The position numbers and the translations under genes were made by a program. DNA of 29,367 nt from the NCBI GenBank assembly GCA_030655735.1, contig JAUSPK010000082.1:1-29367 (forward strand). The letters are read 5' to 3'. Under the pieces are notes generated by a model that was not told the DNA's origin, did not search any database, and saw only the letters and a program-made list of their open reading frames with translations. This stretch comes from Syntrophales bacterium. GTDB taxonomy: Bacteria > Desulfobacterota > Syntrophia > Syntrophales > UBA2210. Below, in pieces: positions 1-7,010 of this stretch (positions are counted from its first letter, which is position 1; each line of letters begins with the position of its first letter).

Positions 1-203
1 AAGAAAGAATTAAAATTTGCGTTGCAATGTGGATATTTCATCTCAACCGCTTCAAATTTTGATATTTGGGGGTATTTTTCGGGGTATTTTAATAATACGC
101 TATTACATATTATTATATGTATTAAATAGTTGCATTAATTATTGGCTTCCCATGCACTCCGCCAATTTTTTGTCCTCTCCGGCAGCCGATAATCGGAGAT
201 GGG
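1..203. other. AT-rich non-coding stretch with short tandem repeat
   Basis: No convincing gene is visible. The first 160 bases are clearly richer in A and T than the rest of the window. The ten-base unit GGGGTATTTT occurs at 69-78 and again at 81-90, a 12-base period. Such direct repeats can be protein-binding arms, for instance at integration sites, but no integrase gene or core repeat is visible here, so no function is assigned. Confidence 0.5.
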
Positions 204-393
204 CTATCTTTCGGAGGGCTGATTCAGCCACCGGTCCAGTTTTTTGAAGGCCTCTTCAACGGCCCCCGACACCAGCTCGATCCTGACCGGTTTTGTGAAA
301 AAATCGTCGAAACCCGCCTCCCTGCATTCCTCAATTTCGAAGAGACCCGCTCAGCCGGTCATAAGGAAAGGGGTGGGATGGTCTCACTCGTGC
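204..393 (-). pseudogene. Decayed response-regulator receiver (REC) domain, C-terminal part
   Basis: Read on the minus strand and ending at a TAG at 204-206, this stretch gives a segment ending in the residues EAGFDDFFTKPVRIELV and an amphipathic tail of about 25 residues. The AG-x-DDF-x-x-KP block is the beta5 region of CheY-like receivers, with the conserved lysine of the phosphorylation site. Just upstream, PTPFLMTG matches the beta4 strand and its conserved Thr/Ser. The frame is broken by a TGA (351-353) between these blocks and by another stop, or a frameshift, near 385-390. The phosphoacceptor half of the domain cannot be recognised upstream. It is a remnant of a response regulator or of the C-terminal receiver of a hybrid kinase, and it is not expected to be functional. 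Confidence 0.6.
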
Positions 394-569
394 GGCTCAT
401 ACCCCCCCCCGTGGGGATGGTTGAAAGCCCTGGCCTTCAGGCGAAGAAAAGATTATATGGGAGCGAGAGTTCAAAAGATGTCTGCGGTAGTGCCCATCGT
501 TTGTCCCCGGGCATTCGGACACTATAAAGACTGAAGCTGGAAGAAAACAACGACCAGGGAAAAAGCGGA

Positions 570-1370
570 ATGATCGAAACCAGTCGGTTTGAGGATGTTG
601 TTCAGATCAGGATGAGCCGGATGATAGACGGCGTACCGGCATACTGGGTCGCCGCCTACCTCGTGGACGGGCTCCTGATAGATACGGGCTGCAGCTATAC
701 GGCGGAAGAACTGGCCGCGTACCTCGGAGGCAGGAAAGTAGATACAATCATAAATACCCATTTCCATGAGGACCATATCGGGGGGAACCACCTCATCAAA
801 GAGATGTTCAAGGCGGAGCTGTACGCCCATCCCGAATCCATCCCCCTGATAGGGAAGGAGGCGTTTTTGCACCCCTATCAGGAGATGGTCTGGGGCTATC
901 CCGTGCCGACCGAGGCGAAGCCGATACCGGGGGTAATCGAGGCGGGACGCTTCAGGTATGAGGTGCTGGAGACGCCCGGTCACAGCGCGGGGCATGTCTG
1001 CCTTTTCGAAAAGGATAAAGGCTGGTGTTTCTCCGCCGACATATTCTCACGGGAGACACTGAAATTCATCAGACCTGAGGAGGATATGGGTCAGACCGTG
1101 CGGTCAATGAAACGGCTGCTCGATCTTGAAACGGAGAGGCTGATCCTCTTGACATCCGTGGGGAAGATTATCGAGGACGGGAGGGGCGCCCTCCGGGGCT
1201 GCATAGATTATCTGGAGGACCTTTCGGCTCGGGCGAAGGGATTGAAAAACCAAGGATATATCATGGAAGAAATCATGCAGAAGCTCTTCGGGGGTGAGCA
1301 CGACTTTGCGCGCTTTACGAACGGTCAGTACACAACGGACAACCTGGTGCGCTCGGTCCTTGAGATGTGA
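570..1370 (+). CDS. Metallo-beta-lactamase-fold hydrolase
   Basis: A 266-residue protein of the MBL superfamily (glyoxalase II/beta-lactamase fold). The signature H-x-H-x-D-H is present as HFHEDH at residues 64-69, followed by the third ligand His138 (ETPGHSAGH) and bridging Asp157 (SAD). The last metal ligand, normally in a Gly-His-Gly near the C-terminal third, is not obvious: the corresponding strand reads LLTSVGKII, so one site may lack a ligand. A helical C-terminal tail (about 205-266) resembles the extension of glyoxalase-II-like hydrolases. No signal peptide, so cytoplasmic. The substrate cannot be told from sequence; thioesters, lactones and phosphodiesters are all hydrolysed by relatives. 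The start is the first ATG, with a purine-rich AGGGAAAAAG upstream. It lies 83 bases before the next gene on the same strand. Confidence 0.85.
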   Translation: MIETSRFEDVVQIRMSRMIDGVPAYWVAAYLVDGLLIDTGCSYTAEELAAYLGGRKVDTIINTHFHEDHIGGNHLIKEMFKAELYAHPESIPLIGKEAFLHPYQEMVWGYPVPTEAKPIPGVIEAGRFRYEVLETPGHSAGHVCLFEKDKGWCFSADIFSRETLKFIRPEEDMGQTVRSMKRLLDLETERLILLTSVGKIIEDGRGALRGCIDYLEDLSARAKGLKNQGYIMEEIMQKLFGGEHDFARFTNGQYTTDNLVRSVLEM

Positions 1371-1453
1371 GAGATCCCCTGAATACCCTGTCGCCACCAT
1401 CCCCGGAGATCTCCGGCGGATGGGGATAACCCGATACGGAAAGGAGTTTCACC

Positions 1454-2695
1454 GTGCGACGAACAGAAGCATGGGTGTTTTTCTTGGGATGTTTCGTGAT
1501 ACTATTCCTCACGGCATGCACCCCGGATCCGGAGACCGCCCGCCAGAGGGCCTTGGAGACCCGTCTCGACACCATCGTTGAAGAAGGACTGCGCGAGAAG
1601 GCGTACGCGGGCGCCGTCCTCCTGGTCGCCCGCCGTGGCGAGGTCATTCACGAGAAGGCCTATGGATACGGCCGGAAATACTCATCCGGTCATATACCGC
1701 TGAAGACGCCGGAGCCCATGGCGACGGACACCCTCTTCGACGTGGCCTCGATGACCAAGGGCTTTGCGACGACATTCGGCATCATGCTTCTCGTCGACAG
1801 GGGCCAGATCGAGCTCGACGTCCCCCTCTACAGATACATTCCCCTGTTCGACAAGGGGAAGAAACGGGATATCACCATCCGTCACTTGCTCCGCCACCGG
1901 GCGGGGCTGCATCCCTGGAAACCGGTTTACTATCACGCCGCGGACAGAGAGGGAGCCATTGCCTATATCGCGTCCCTTCCGCTCAAATACCCCGTCGGCT
2001 CCGAATACCATTACAGCGACCTGGGATTCATGATCCTCGGATACGTCATAGAATCCGTCTCCGGCAGGCCCCTCGATAGATACCTGTCCGAAAATCTTTA
2101 CGCGTCTCTCGGGCTGAAGAGAACCTCGTTTTGTCCCCTGGCGGGGGGCTTTACCGGGATTGCCGCCACATCTCAGGGCAATCCCTTTGAGCGGCGCATG
2201 GTGGCCGACGACACCTTCGGGTACACGTGTGATGAGAAAGCGGACGCCTTTCGGGGATGGAGGCATTACACCCTCAGGGGAGAGGTCAACGACGGAAACG
2301 CCTTTTACGCGCACCAGGGGATCGCCGGACATGCCGGCCTCTTTTCGACCGCCGCCGATCTGAAGATCCTGGCGGAGGTACTGATCGGCAGGGGCATATA
2401 CCGGGGAAGGAACGTCGTCAGCCCCGAGACGGTGAAGGCTTTCCTCACACCGGATGAGTTCGGAAACGGCCTCGGCTGGTCGTTTCGTCCTGAAGTGATC
2501 AAGGCGCAAGACGCTCCGGCGGGGAGCTTCGGCCACACGGGCTTTACGGGATGCAGTGTCCTCGTCGTGCCGGATCGGGAGATCATCGTCATCTTTCTCA
2601 CAAACCGCCAGCATGAGGGGTTGACCGAATCGGGGGGGTATCCTGACCTGAACAATCTGAGGCGGAAGATCGTCCAGGCGGTCCTGAACTTTTGA
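1454..2695 (+). CDS. Serine beta-lactamase-like hydrolase, lipoprotein
   Basis: A 413-residue member of the class C beta-lactamase/D-alanyl-D-alanine carboxypeptidase/esterase family (Pfam Beta-lactamase). The GTG start is set by AAGGAG eight bases upstream. The N-terminus is a lipoprotein signal: RR, a hydrophobic run, then lipobox LTAC with Cys22, so it is probably anchored to a membrane facing the periplasm. Catalytic motifs are SMTK (Ser99-x-x-Lys102), the Tyr motif YSD (187-189) and HTG (361-363). GIAGHAGLFSTA (289-300) is a typical block of this family. Relatives include penicillin-binding esterases and peptidoglycan or D-amino-acid hydrolases; the motifs do not separate these. It is codirectional with the MBL-fold gene upstream. 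A true antibiotic-resistance role is not indicated. Confidence 0.9.
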   Translation: MRRTEAWVFFLGCFVILFLTACTPDPETARQRALETRLDTIVEEGLREKAYAGAVLLVARRGEVIHEKAYGYGRKYSSGHIPLKTPEPMATDTLFDVASMTKGFATTFGIMLLVDRGQIELDVPLYRYIPLFDKGKKRDITIRHLLRHRAGLHPWKPVYYHAADREGAIAYIASLPLKYPVGSEYHYSDLGFMILGYVIESVSGRPLDRYLSENLYASLGLKRTSFCPLAGGFTGIAATSQGNPFERRMVADDTFGYTCDEKADAFRGWRHYTLRGEVNDGNAFYAHQGIAGHAGLFSTAADLKILAEVLIGRGIYRGRNVVSPETVKAFLTPDEFGNGLGWSFRPEVIKAQDAPAGSFGHTGFTGCSVLVVPDREIIVIFLTNRQHEGLTESGGYPDLNNLRRKIVQAVLNF

Positions 2696-2737
2696 GGGGG
2701 ACGAGGGCTCGGTGCGACTGTGTGGGGGATGTCTGGC

Positions 2738-3016
2738 CTATCGGGTGATCTTATGTACCTTTTGTGTTATCTCTTTTTTTTGCTCCCTTTCCAGGTCCTC
2801 CACCCTGTGCCTGAGTTCGTCCCGCTCTTCCTGCAGCTCGTCCCTTTCCTCCTGCAGCCCGCTGGAATATCTCTTCAAACTCAGGTTCCGTGATTCCATG
2901 AACCGTATCTTCTCTTCCAACTCTACTATAATTTTCTTCTGCTTTTGCTCCAGCTCATTTTTCTCTTGCACGCACGCATCAAGCCGCTCCTGCAATTCCC
3001 TTTCTTCTGATTTCAT
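2738..3016 (-). CDS. Small coiled-coil protein
   Basis: A 92-residue, highly charged protein (from ATG at 3016) that is almost entirely one predicted coiled coil: runs of Glu, Arg, Lys and Leu in heptad spacing, including the repeated unit EERDELQ around residues 56-70. An in-frame ATG at 3061 would add 15 residues, but the start at 3016 is preferred because AAGGGGGG lies a few bases upstream of it. There is no signal peptide, membrane segment or catalytic motif. Function is unknown; such proteins are often structural or adaptor subunits. It stands alone, downstream of a probable terminator of the flavoprotein gene. Low-complexity composition makes family assignment by eye impossible. Confidence 0.6.
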   Translation of the reverse strand: MKSEERELQERLDACVQEKNELEQKQKKIIVELEEKIRFMESRNLSLKRYSSGLQEERDELQEERDELRHRVEDLEREQKKEITQKVHKITR

Positions 3017-3128
3017 AAATCCCCCCTTGGACCAATCCCCTGGTTGTTGAGACAGGTACACATAAACAGAGAAGATGGAAGGTGAATAACCTCGGCAGAG
3101 AGATGGAGAACGGATTTGAGATCGAGTG

Positions 3129-3169
3129 AAAAGGGGGGCAGCCCTCGCGGTGTTGCAAGACCTGCCCCC
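3129..3169 (-). terminator. Probable intrinsic terminator after the flavoprotein gene
   Basis: On the minus strand an eight-base-pair GC-rich stem (GGGGGCAG-type arms at 3134-3141 and 3162-3169) is followed by TTTT at 3129-3132. It lies 45 bases past the stop of the minus-strand gene ending at 3214. The loop is long (20 nt) and the U-run short, so efficiency is uncertain. Confidence 0.5.
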
Positions 3170-3213
3170 GTGTATTACAGGTTTTTCAGCCTTTTTTACT
3201 GCACGTGATGGTA

Positions 3214-4326
3214 TCAGTCTAAAAACTTGGTCTGGACGCTCCTAAGGATGTTTTCCGTATCCTTGACTATCTCTTGTACCAGGTCATTGACCAGGGGCAT
3301 GTTTTGGATTCGCTGAGCTGCCTCGCCGGCGGCCATCATCGCCTTTTCCGTATTCCCTTCACAAACGGCCTTGATGGACTCGACCTCGTAGTTGATCAGC
3401 GACATATCGATGGTGGCATAGTCATCGGGCGCACCCAGGAACACGCCGGGAGATTTCTTCAGGGTGTTTTTCTGATGCTCGAGGCTGCGGGGTGTTTTTA
3501 TCCAGCGTGCGGGACCGACAAAACCCCGGGCCACAAGTGTACCCCGGTCTTGGGCATCCACGACGGCCTGTTTCCAAATCTGATGAAAGTCGCTTTCCTG
3601 CGTCGCCAGGAAACGGGTCCCCATCTGGGCACCATCGGCTCCAAGGACCAAGGCCGCGGCCAGGGTCTTGCCGTCGCAGTATCCGCCGGCGCCGCACACG
3701 AGGGTATTCTCGTCGGATACGGCCTCGACCACGGCGGGAAGGAGGATCATGGAGTGGACCGGTTCCCAGGACGTATGGAAGCCGCCTTCATGACCAGAAG
3801 CCACGATTACATCCACGCCTGCCTTCTTGCAGCGCAGGGCGCCCTTGACGGAGGGAACGACATGCATCCATGTGAATCCCGCCCCTTTGATCTTGTCTTT
3901 CCAGCCAACGGGATCTCCAGCGGAGGTAAAGATAACCTTGAAGTGATTCTTCATGTCAGGGTTTTCTTCCCGGACTTTAATGGCTGTGTCGATCATGACT
4001 TGAGAATGCTGAACAAGTTCTGCCGACACCATGACATTGATGCCGAAGATGCCTCCCTTGTCCTTGACGAGACGATGGGTCCGCTTCAGGACTTTTTCAA
4101 GTACTGTTGCCATGTCGTCGTCCCGGTTTGCCTCACCGCTATCGACAAATGCATTGTAGATCCAGGGCTGGTCGTTCTTGTTGAACAGACCGCTTGTAGA
4201 AAGCAGTCCGAGAACTCCTGCATTGGCCGCCGCTACGCACAGATTATTGTTACTGAAAGGTCCCATTCCTGCCTGGATAATGGGATACTTAATGCCGATT
4301 AATTTGGTAAGCCTGCTCTTGATCAT
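3214..4326 (-). CDS. Nitronate monooxygenase-like (2-nitropropane dioxygenase/FabK family) flavoprotein
   Basis: A 370-residue FMN-dependent TIM-barrel protein. Family hallmarks are YPIIQAGMGPFSN near the N-terminus (14-26), ASGHEGGFH (176-184, containing the His-Glu-Gly-Gly flavin-site motif) and CGAGGYCDGKTLAAALVLGADG (211-232), followed by MGTRFLATQES (235-245), which binds the FMN phosphate. The family includes nitronate monooxygenases (alkyl nitronate to carbonyl plus nitrite), the enoyl-ACP reductase FabK, and many proteins of unknown role in anaerobes, where an oxygenase activity is unlikely. The position next to an SDR dehydrogenase fits a lipid or aromatic acid redox role, but this is only inference. 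The ATG at 4326 has AAGGAG upstream. No signal peptide. Confidence 0.88.
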   Translation of the reverse strand: MIKSRLTKLIGIKYPIIQAGMGPFSNNNLCVAAANAGVLGLLSTSGLFNKNDQPWIYNAFVDSGEANRDDDMATVLEKVLKRTHRLVKDKGGIFGINVMVSAELVQHSQVMIDTAIKVREENPDMKNHFKVIFTSAGDPVGWKDKIKGAGFTWMHVVPSVKGALRCKKAGVDVIVASGHEGGFHTSWEPVHSMILLPAVVEAVSDENTLVCGAGGYCDGKTLAAALVLGADGAQMGTRFLATQESDFHQIWKQAVVDAQDRGTLVARGFVGPARWIKTPRSLEHQKNTLKKSPGVFLGAPDDYATIDMSLINYEVESIKAVCEGNTEKAMMAAGEAAQRIQNMPLVNDLVQEIVKDTENILRSVQTKFLD

Positions 4327-4438
4327 ATTTTCTTCTCCTTAAACGCTTATAGTGTATTTTTTTATCCGGTGTACGTATCAGCAACTCCCGGTTTTTGTCA
4401 ATGGTGATTTCGCCGGAGCCCCGGCAGCCGGCCGCGCG

Positions 4439-5239
4439 TTACGATGGTTCGTTGAACATGGCGGTTCTCCCGCCGTCCACCACGATATCCTGGCAGTTGA
4501 CGAAACTCCCCTCGTCGCTCGCCAGGTACAGCGCCGCGTAGGCGATATCCTCCGAGAGCCCCGCCCTCGGCAGGGGCGTCGCCCGTGCCAGGCTCTTTTT
4601 CAGTTTTTCCATCTTCCGCTCGTTGTCCTCTTCGGAGAGCGTATTGGCCCGCTCCGACCCTCCCCAGAATATCGGCGTGGCGATCGCGCCCGGCGATATG
4701 CAGTTGACGCGTATGCCGAAGGGCCCCAGTTCTAGGCCGCACAGGCGGGTGAGGTGCGTGACCGCCGCCTTCGCCACCGAGTAGAGGTACCCTCCCTGTC
4801 CGCTGCGGATAGCCGCGACGCTGGAGGTGTTGATGATACTGCCGGAGCCCTGCTCCTTCATCACCGGCGCGGCATGCCTGATGCCGAAGACGACGCTTCC
4901 CAGCAGCAGGTGCATGCTGTAATCGAAGTCCTCCTGCGTCACCGTCTCGAGCGTCCCCCGGGTGGGTCCCCCCGCGTTATTGAAGAGACAGTCCAACCGG
5001 CCGAAGCGGTCCACCGCCGAGTTGATCAGATCCCTGATATCATCTTCGCGTGTGACGTCGGTACGCTGGTAGATCGCGTTTTTCCCCAGCCGGTCAGCGA
5101 GCCTCTGCCCCTTTTCCTCCGAACGCCCGGCGATGATCACCCGGGCGCCTTCCGCCACGAACACCTCGGCGGTCGCTTCACCGATACCGCTGGTTCCTCC
5201 CGTTATGACTGCCGTCTTTCCTTCCATTCGTCCACTCAT
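4439..5239 (-). CDS. Short-chain dehydrogenase/reductase (SDR)
   Basis: A 266-residue classical SDR that oxidises or reduces a hydroxyl/keto group with NAD(P)H. The nucleotide motif TGGTSGIG is at 13-20, NNAG at 87-90, the catalytic Ser at 139 or 140 (INTSS) and YSVAK (Tyr153, Lys157). PGAIATPI (183-190) and the C-terminal DGG (255-257) complete the pattern. The open frame runs on upstream to 5701, but the start at 5239 is chosen because GAGGAG precedes it by six bases and the fold starts there. Arg39 in IIAGRSEEK after strand beta2 suggests NADP(H) preference (inference). The substrate is unknown. It is codirectional with the flavoprotein gene (112-base gap) and the hemolysin-III gene. Confidence 0.9.
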   Translation of the reverse strand: MSGRMEGKTAVITGGTSGIGEATAEVFVAEGARVIIAGRSEEKGQRLADRLGKNAIYQRTDVTREDDIRDLINSAVDRFGRLDCLFNNAGGPTRGTLETVTQEDFDYSMHLLLGSVVFGIRHAAPVMKEQGSGSIINTSSVAAIRSGQGGYLYSVAKAAVTHLTRLCGLELGPFGIRVNCISPGAIATPIFWGGSERANTLSEEDNERKMEKLKKSLARATPLPRAGLSEDIAYAALYLASDEGSFVNCQDIVVDGGRTAMFNEPS

Positions 5240-5367
5240 AGCATTCTCCTCACCTGAACATATTGATAAACGGGTGATGCTTATCAGAGGGTATGCGGAA
5301 AGTACAGCGTTTCGTGTATTGCTGGGGGCGCACTGTGGCGCGGCGGTCGTCAGGGGGTGTTTCTGTT

Positions 5368-6030
5368 TCAGGCGACGGAGGGGATCACCGAGTAGAAGAC
5401 CGAAAAGAAGTGAAAGATACTGCCTGCAAGGACGAATCCGTGCCAGATCGCATGGTGGTACGGAAGTCTCTTCCACGCGTAGAAGACGATGCCGAGGGTA
5501 TAGGCAAGACCGCCCGCGATCAGATACGCAAACCCGATCGTCGGTATGGCGGCTATCAGCGGTCTGATGACGGGGACGATCAGCCACCCCATGGCGATGT
5601 AGAGTAGAACCGTCAGGGTGCCGTGGTTTCGGGGCAGCAGAAAGAGCTGGAGGACGATCCCGACCGCGGTCAGCCCCCAGACCACTCCGAAGAAAGACCA
5701 TCCCAGCGGGCCGCGCATGCTGACCAACAGAAAGGGGGTATACGTGCCCGCGATAAGGAAGAAGATCGCCACGTGGTCGAAGACCCGCAGCACCTTCTTT
5801 GCCGGTTGGTACTGGACGCTGTGATACAGCGTTGATGCGGCATAGAGAATTATCAGTGTTGCTCCGTAGATGCTGCAGCTCACGATATGGCGGGCGGTTC
5901 CGAAGACGCTCGCGTAGGAGGTAAGGACTGCCAGCGCGGCTATGGCAAGGATGATGCCGATGCCGTGGATGATAGACTGCGCGATCTCTTCGCGCGCCCT
6001 GTACGTGGGAATGCCCACATTTTCAAACAT
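5368..6030 (-). CDS. Hemolysin III/PAQR-family membrane protein
   Basis: A 220-residue polytopic membrane protein of the HlyIII/YqfA family, distantly related to adiponectin receptors. About seven hydrophobic segments are visible. Family motifs are IIHGIGIILAI (20-30), the TLYHS His (His70), AGTYTPFLLV (94-103) and the C-terminal HAIWHGFVLAGSIFHF (193-208), whose histidines (193, 197, 207) with His70 are the presumed metal ligands of a hydrolase-like site. The ATG at 6030 is preferred over one at 6117 because the family starts close to MFENVGIPTYRAREE; a GGGCC upstream is a weak ribosome site. The physiological role of bacterial members is unsettled; a ceramidase-like or membrane-homeostasis role is proposed for the superfamily. 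The hemolysin name is historical. Confidence 0.9.
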   Translation of the reverse strand: MFENVGIPTYRAREEIAQSIIHGIGIILAIAALAVLTSYASVFGTARHIVSCSIYGATLIILYAASTLYHSVQYQPAKKVLRVFDHVAIFFLIAGTYTPFLLVSMRGPLGWSFFGVVWGLTAVGIVLQLFLLPRNHGTLTVLLYIAMGWLIVPVIRPLIAAIPTIGFAYLIAGGLAYTLGIVFYAWKRLPYHHAIWHGFVLAGSIFHFFSVFYSVIPSVA

Positions 6031-6116
6031 ATCTGAGGCCCTTTTCTGCCGGATGGGTATAGTTTTTCTTTGAGTAAGCCTTATCAAGAGAATCAGGAGG
6101 AGAGGGGAGGTGAGCA

Positions 6117-6305
6117 ATGGCCGGAAGGCGTATCCTTGATGATGGGCGGCTTATATATGCCCCCCGGCAAAAAGTCAAATGAAATAATCTCCTGCGGGTC
6201 GACGCCATTCGGCCTCCCGCAGATAATCTTGACAAAGTGCTTGATTTTATCGTAAGAAACAATGGTAGAGGCGCTCGCGCTATGCAAGAAAAAGAGGAGT
6301 ATTAA
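6117..6305 (+). CDS. Small ORF with in-frame UGA at codon 22 (candidate selenoprotein or broken gene)
   Basis: The ATG at 6117 has an excellent ribosome site (GGAGGTGA at 6106-6113). The frame reads 21 codons, meets TGA at 6180-6182, then continues open for 40 more codons to TAA at 6303-6305. That TAA overlaps the ATG of the next gene (TAATG), as in translationally coupled genes, and GAGGAG for the next gene lies inside this frame. The part after the TGA looks protein-like (RPPADNLDKVLDFIVRNNG, then a charged tail). The halves make sense together as one 62-residue protein if UGA is read as an amino acid, or if it is a recent nonsense mutation or sequence error. No Cys lies near the UGA, so a Cys/Sec redox pair is absent. 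I do not recognise the family. Confidence 0.45.
6192..6222 (+). other. Hairpin just after the in-frame UGA (SECIS-like position)
   Basis: CTGCGGG (6192-6198) pairs perfectly with CCCGCAG (6216-6222). Inside, GCC (6204-6206) can pair with GGC (6211-6213), leaving a four-base apical loop, ATTC, about 25 bases past the UGA. Bacterial SECIS elements lie in this distance range. However, the loop lacks the G normally found among its first bases, so the match is incomplete. Confidence 0.35.
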
Positions 6306-6889
6306 TGGACGCGGTTTCCCTTTTTGAATCACCCCTGTTTACGTGGGTTGTTATCCCCCTCCTGATCGCCTTGGCGCGGGTCGCCGACGTGACGCTGGGG
6401 ACCATTCGCATCATCTATATCTCACGGGGGATGAAGCTCCTCGCCCCCATCTTCGGATTCTTCGAAATCCTCATATGGCTGATCGCGATCGGTCAGATCA
6501 TGCAGAACCTCAACAACCCCGTTTACTACCTTGCCTATGCCCTCGGTTTTGCCGGAGGGAACCTGGTGGGGATCTTCGTAGAGGAACGCCTGGCCGTCGG
6601 GAGGGTCATCCTGCGCATCATCACCCAGAGGGACGCCACCCAGCTTGTCGCCTACCTCAGATCGTCGGGATACGGGGTGACCACGGTGGAGGCGGAGGGG
6701 GCCACCGGCCCGGTCAAACTCATATTCACCGTCATCGATCGGAAGAAGGTCGAACCGGTCGTCAGCAGCGTACAGACTTACAACCCCAAGGCCTTCTATT
6801 CCATCGAAGACATCCGTCTCGTGAAGGAGGGGATCTTCCCGCCGTCACGGAGGTTCAGCGATCTCCTCAAACTGAGGAGAAAGGAATAG
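6305..6889 (+). CDS. UPF0316-type membrane protein (DUF5698 + DUF2179)
   Basis: A 194-residue protein with three hydrophobic N-terminal helices (about 12-33, 43-64, 73-93), including the family's RVADVTLGTIRIIYISRG region (26-43). A soluble DUF2179 domain (about 95-175) follows; it is related to small regulatory ligand-binding domains, and YSIEDIR (169-175) is its typical end. The family is widespread and uncharacterised. The start overlaps the TAA of the preceding small ORF (TAATG) and has GAGGAG upstream, which implies translational coupling. Cytoplasmic-membrane location is inferred from the helices. Confidence 0.85.
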   Translation: MDAVSLFESPLFTWVVIPLLIALARVADVTLGTIRIIYISRGMKLLAPIFGFFEILIWLIAIGQIMQNLNNPVYYLAYALGFAGGNLVGIFVEERLAVGRVILRIITQRDATQLVAYLRSSGYGVTTVEAEGATGPVKLIFTVIDRKKVEPVVSSVQTYNPKAFYSIEDIRLVKEGIFPPSRRFSDLLKLRRKE

Positions 6890-6962
6890 CCTGGCGCAGA
6901 CATGTCCCCTTCCTGACGGCACGCCCCCCGTAAACAAACTGTGTCGTTCCCCCACGGGTCTG

Positions 6963-6971
6963 TGGTATCAT
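6963..6971 (+). promoter_or_regulatory. Possible extended -10 promoter for the GNAT-deacetylase gene
   Basis: TGGTATCAT is an extended -10 element (TG, one base, then TATCAT at 6966-6971). No good -35 is visible, as is usual for extended -10 promoters. The gene starts 39 bases downstream. This is sequence similarity only. Confidence 0.3.
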
Positions 6972-7010
6972 TCGGCGCAGGACCGCCATCGAAGACAGGA
7001 GGCACCCCAA

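Noticed and set aside
244..534. 96-codon plus-strand frame
   Set aside because: The minus strand of part of this stretch encodes a recognisable receiver-domain remnant; the plus-strand translation has no protein-like features.
1454..2695. Antibiotic-resistance beta-lactamase
   Set aside because: The serine hydrolase motifs also fit esterases and peptidoglycan enzymes; lipoprotein form and family blocks do not point to a class C resistance enzyme.
5240..5701. Upstream extension of the SDR frame
   Set aside because: The extra 154 residues are Arg/Pro-rich shadow of the hemolysin-III gene on the same strand in another frame, and a good ribosome site exists at 5239.
6093..6332. 79-codon minus-strand frame opposite the UGA-containing small ORF
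   Set aside because: It has no convincing ribosome site and overlaps the UPF0316 start; the plus-strand reading has a strong ribosome site and gene coupling.
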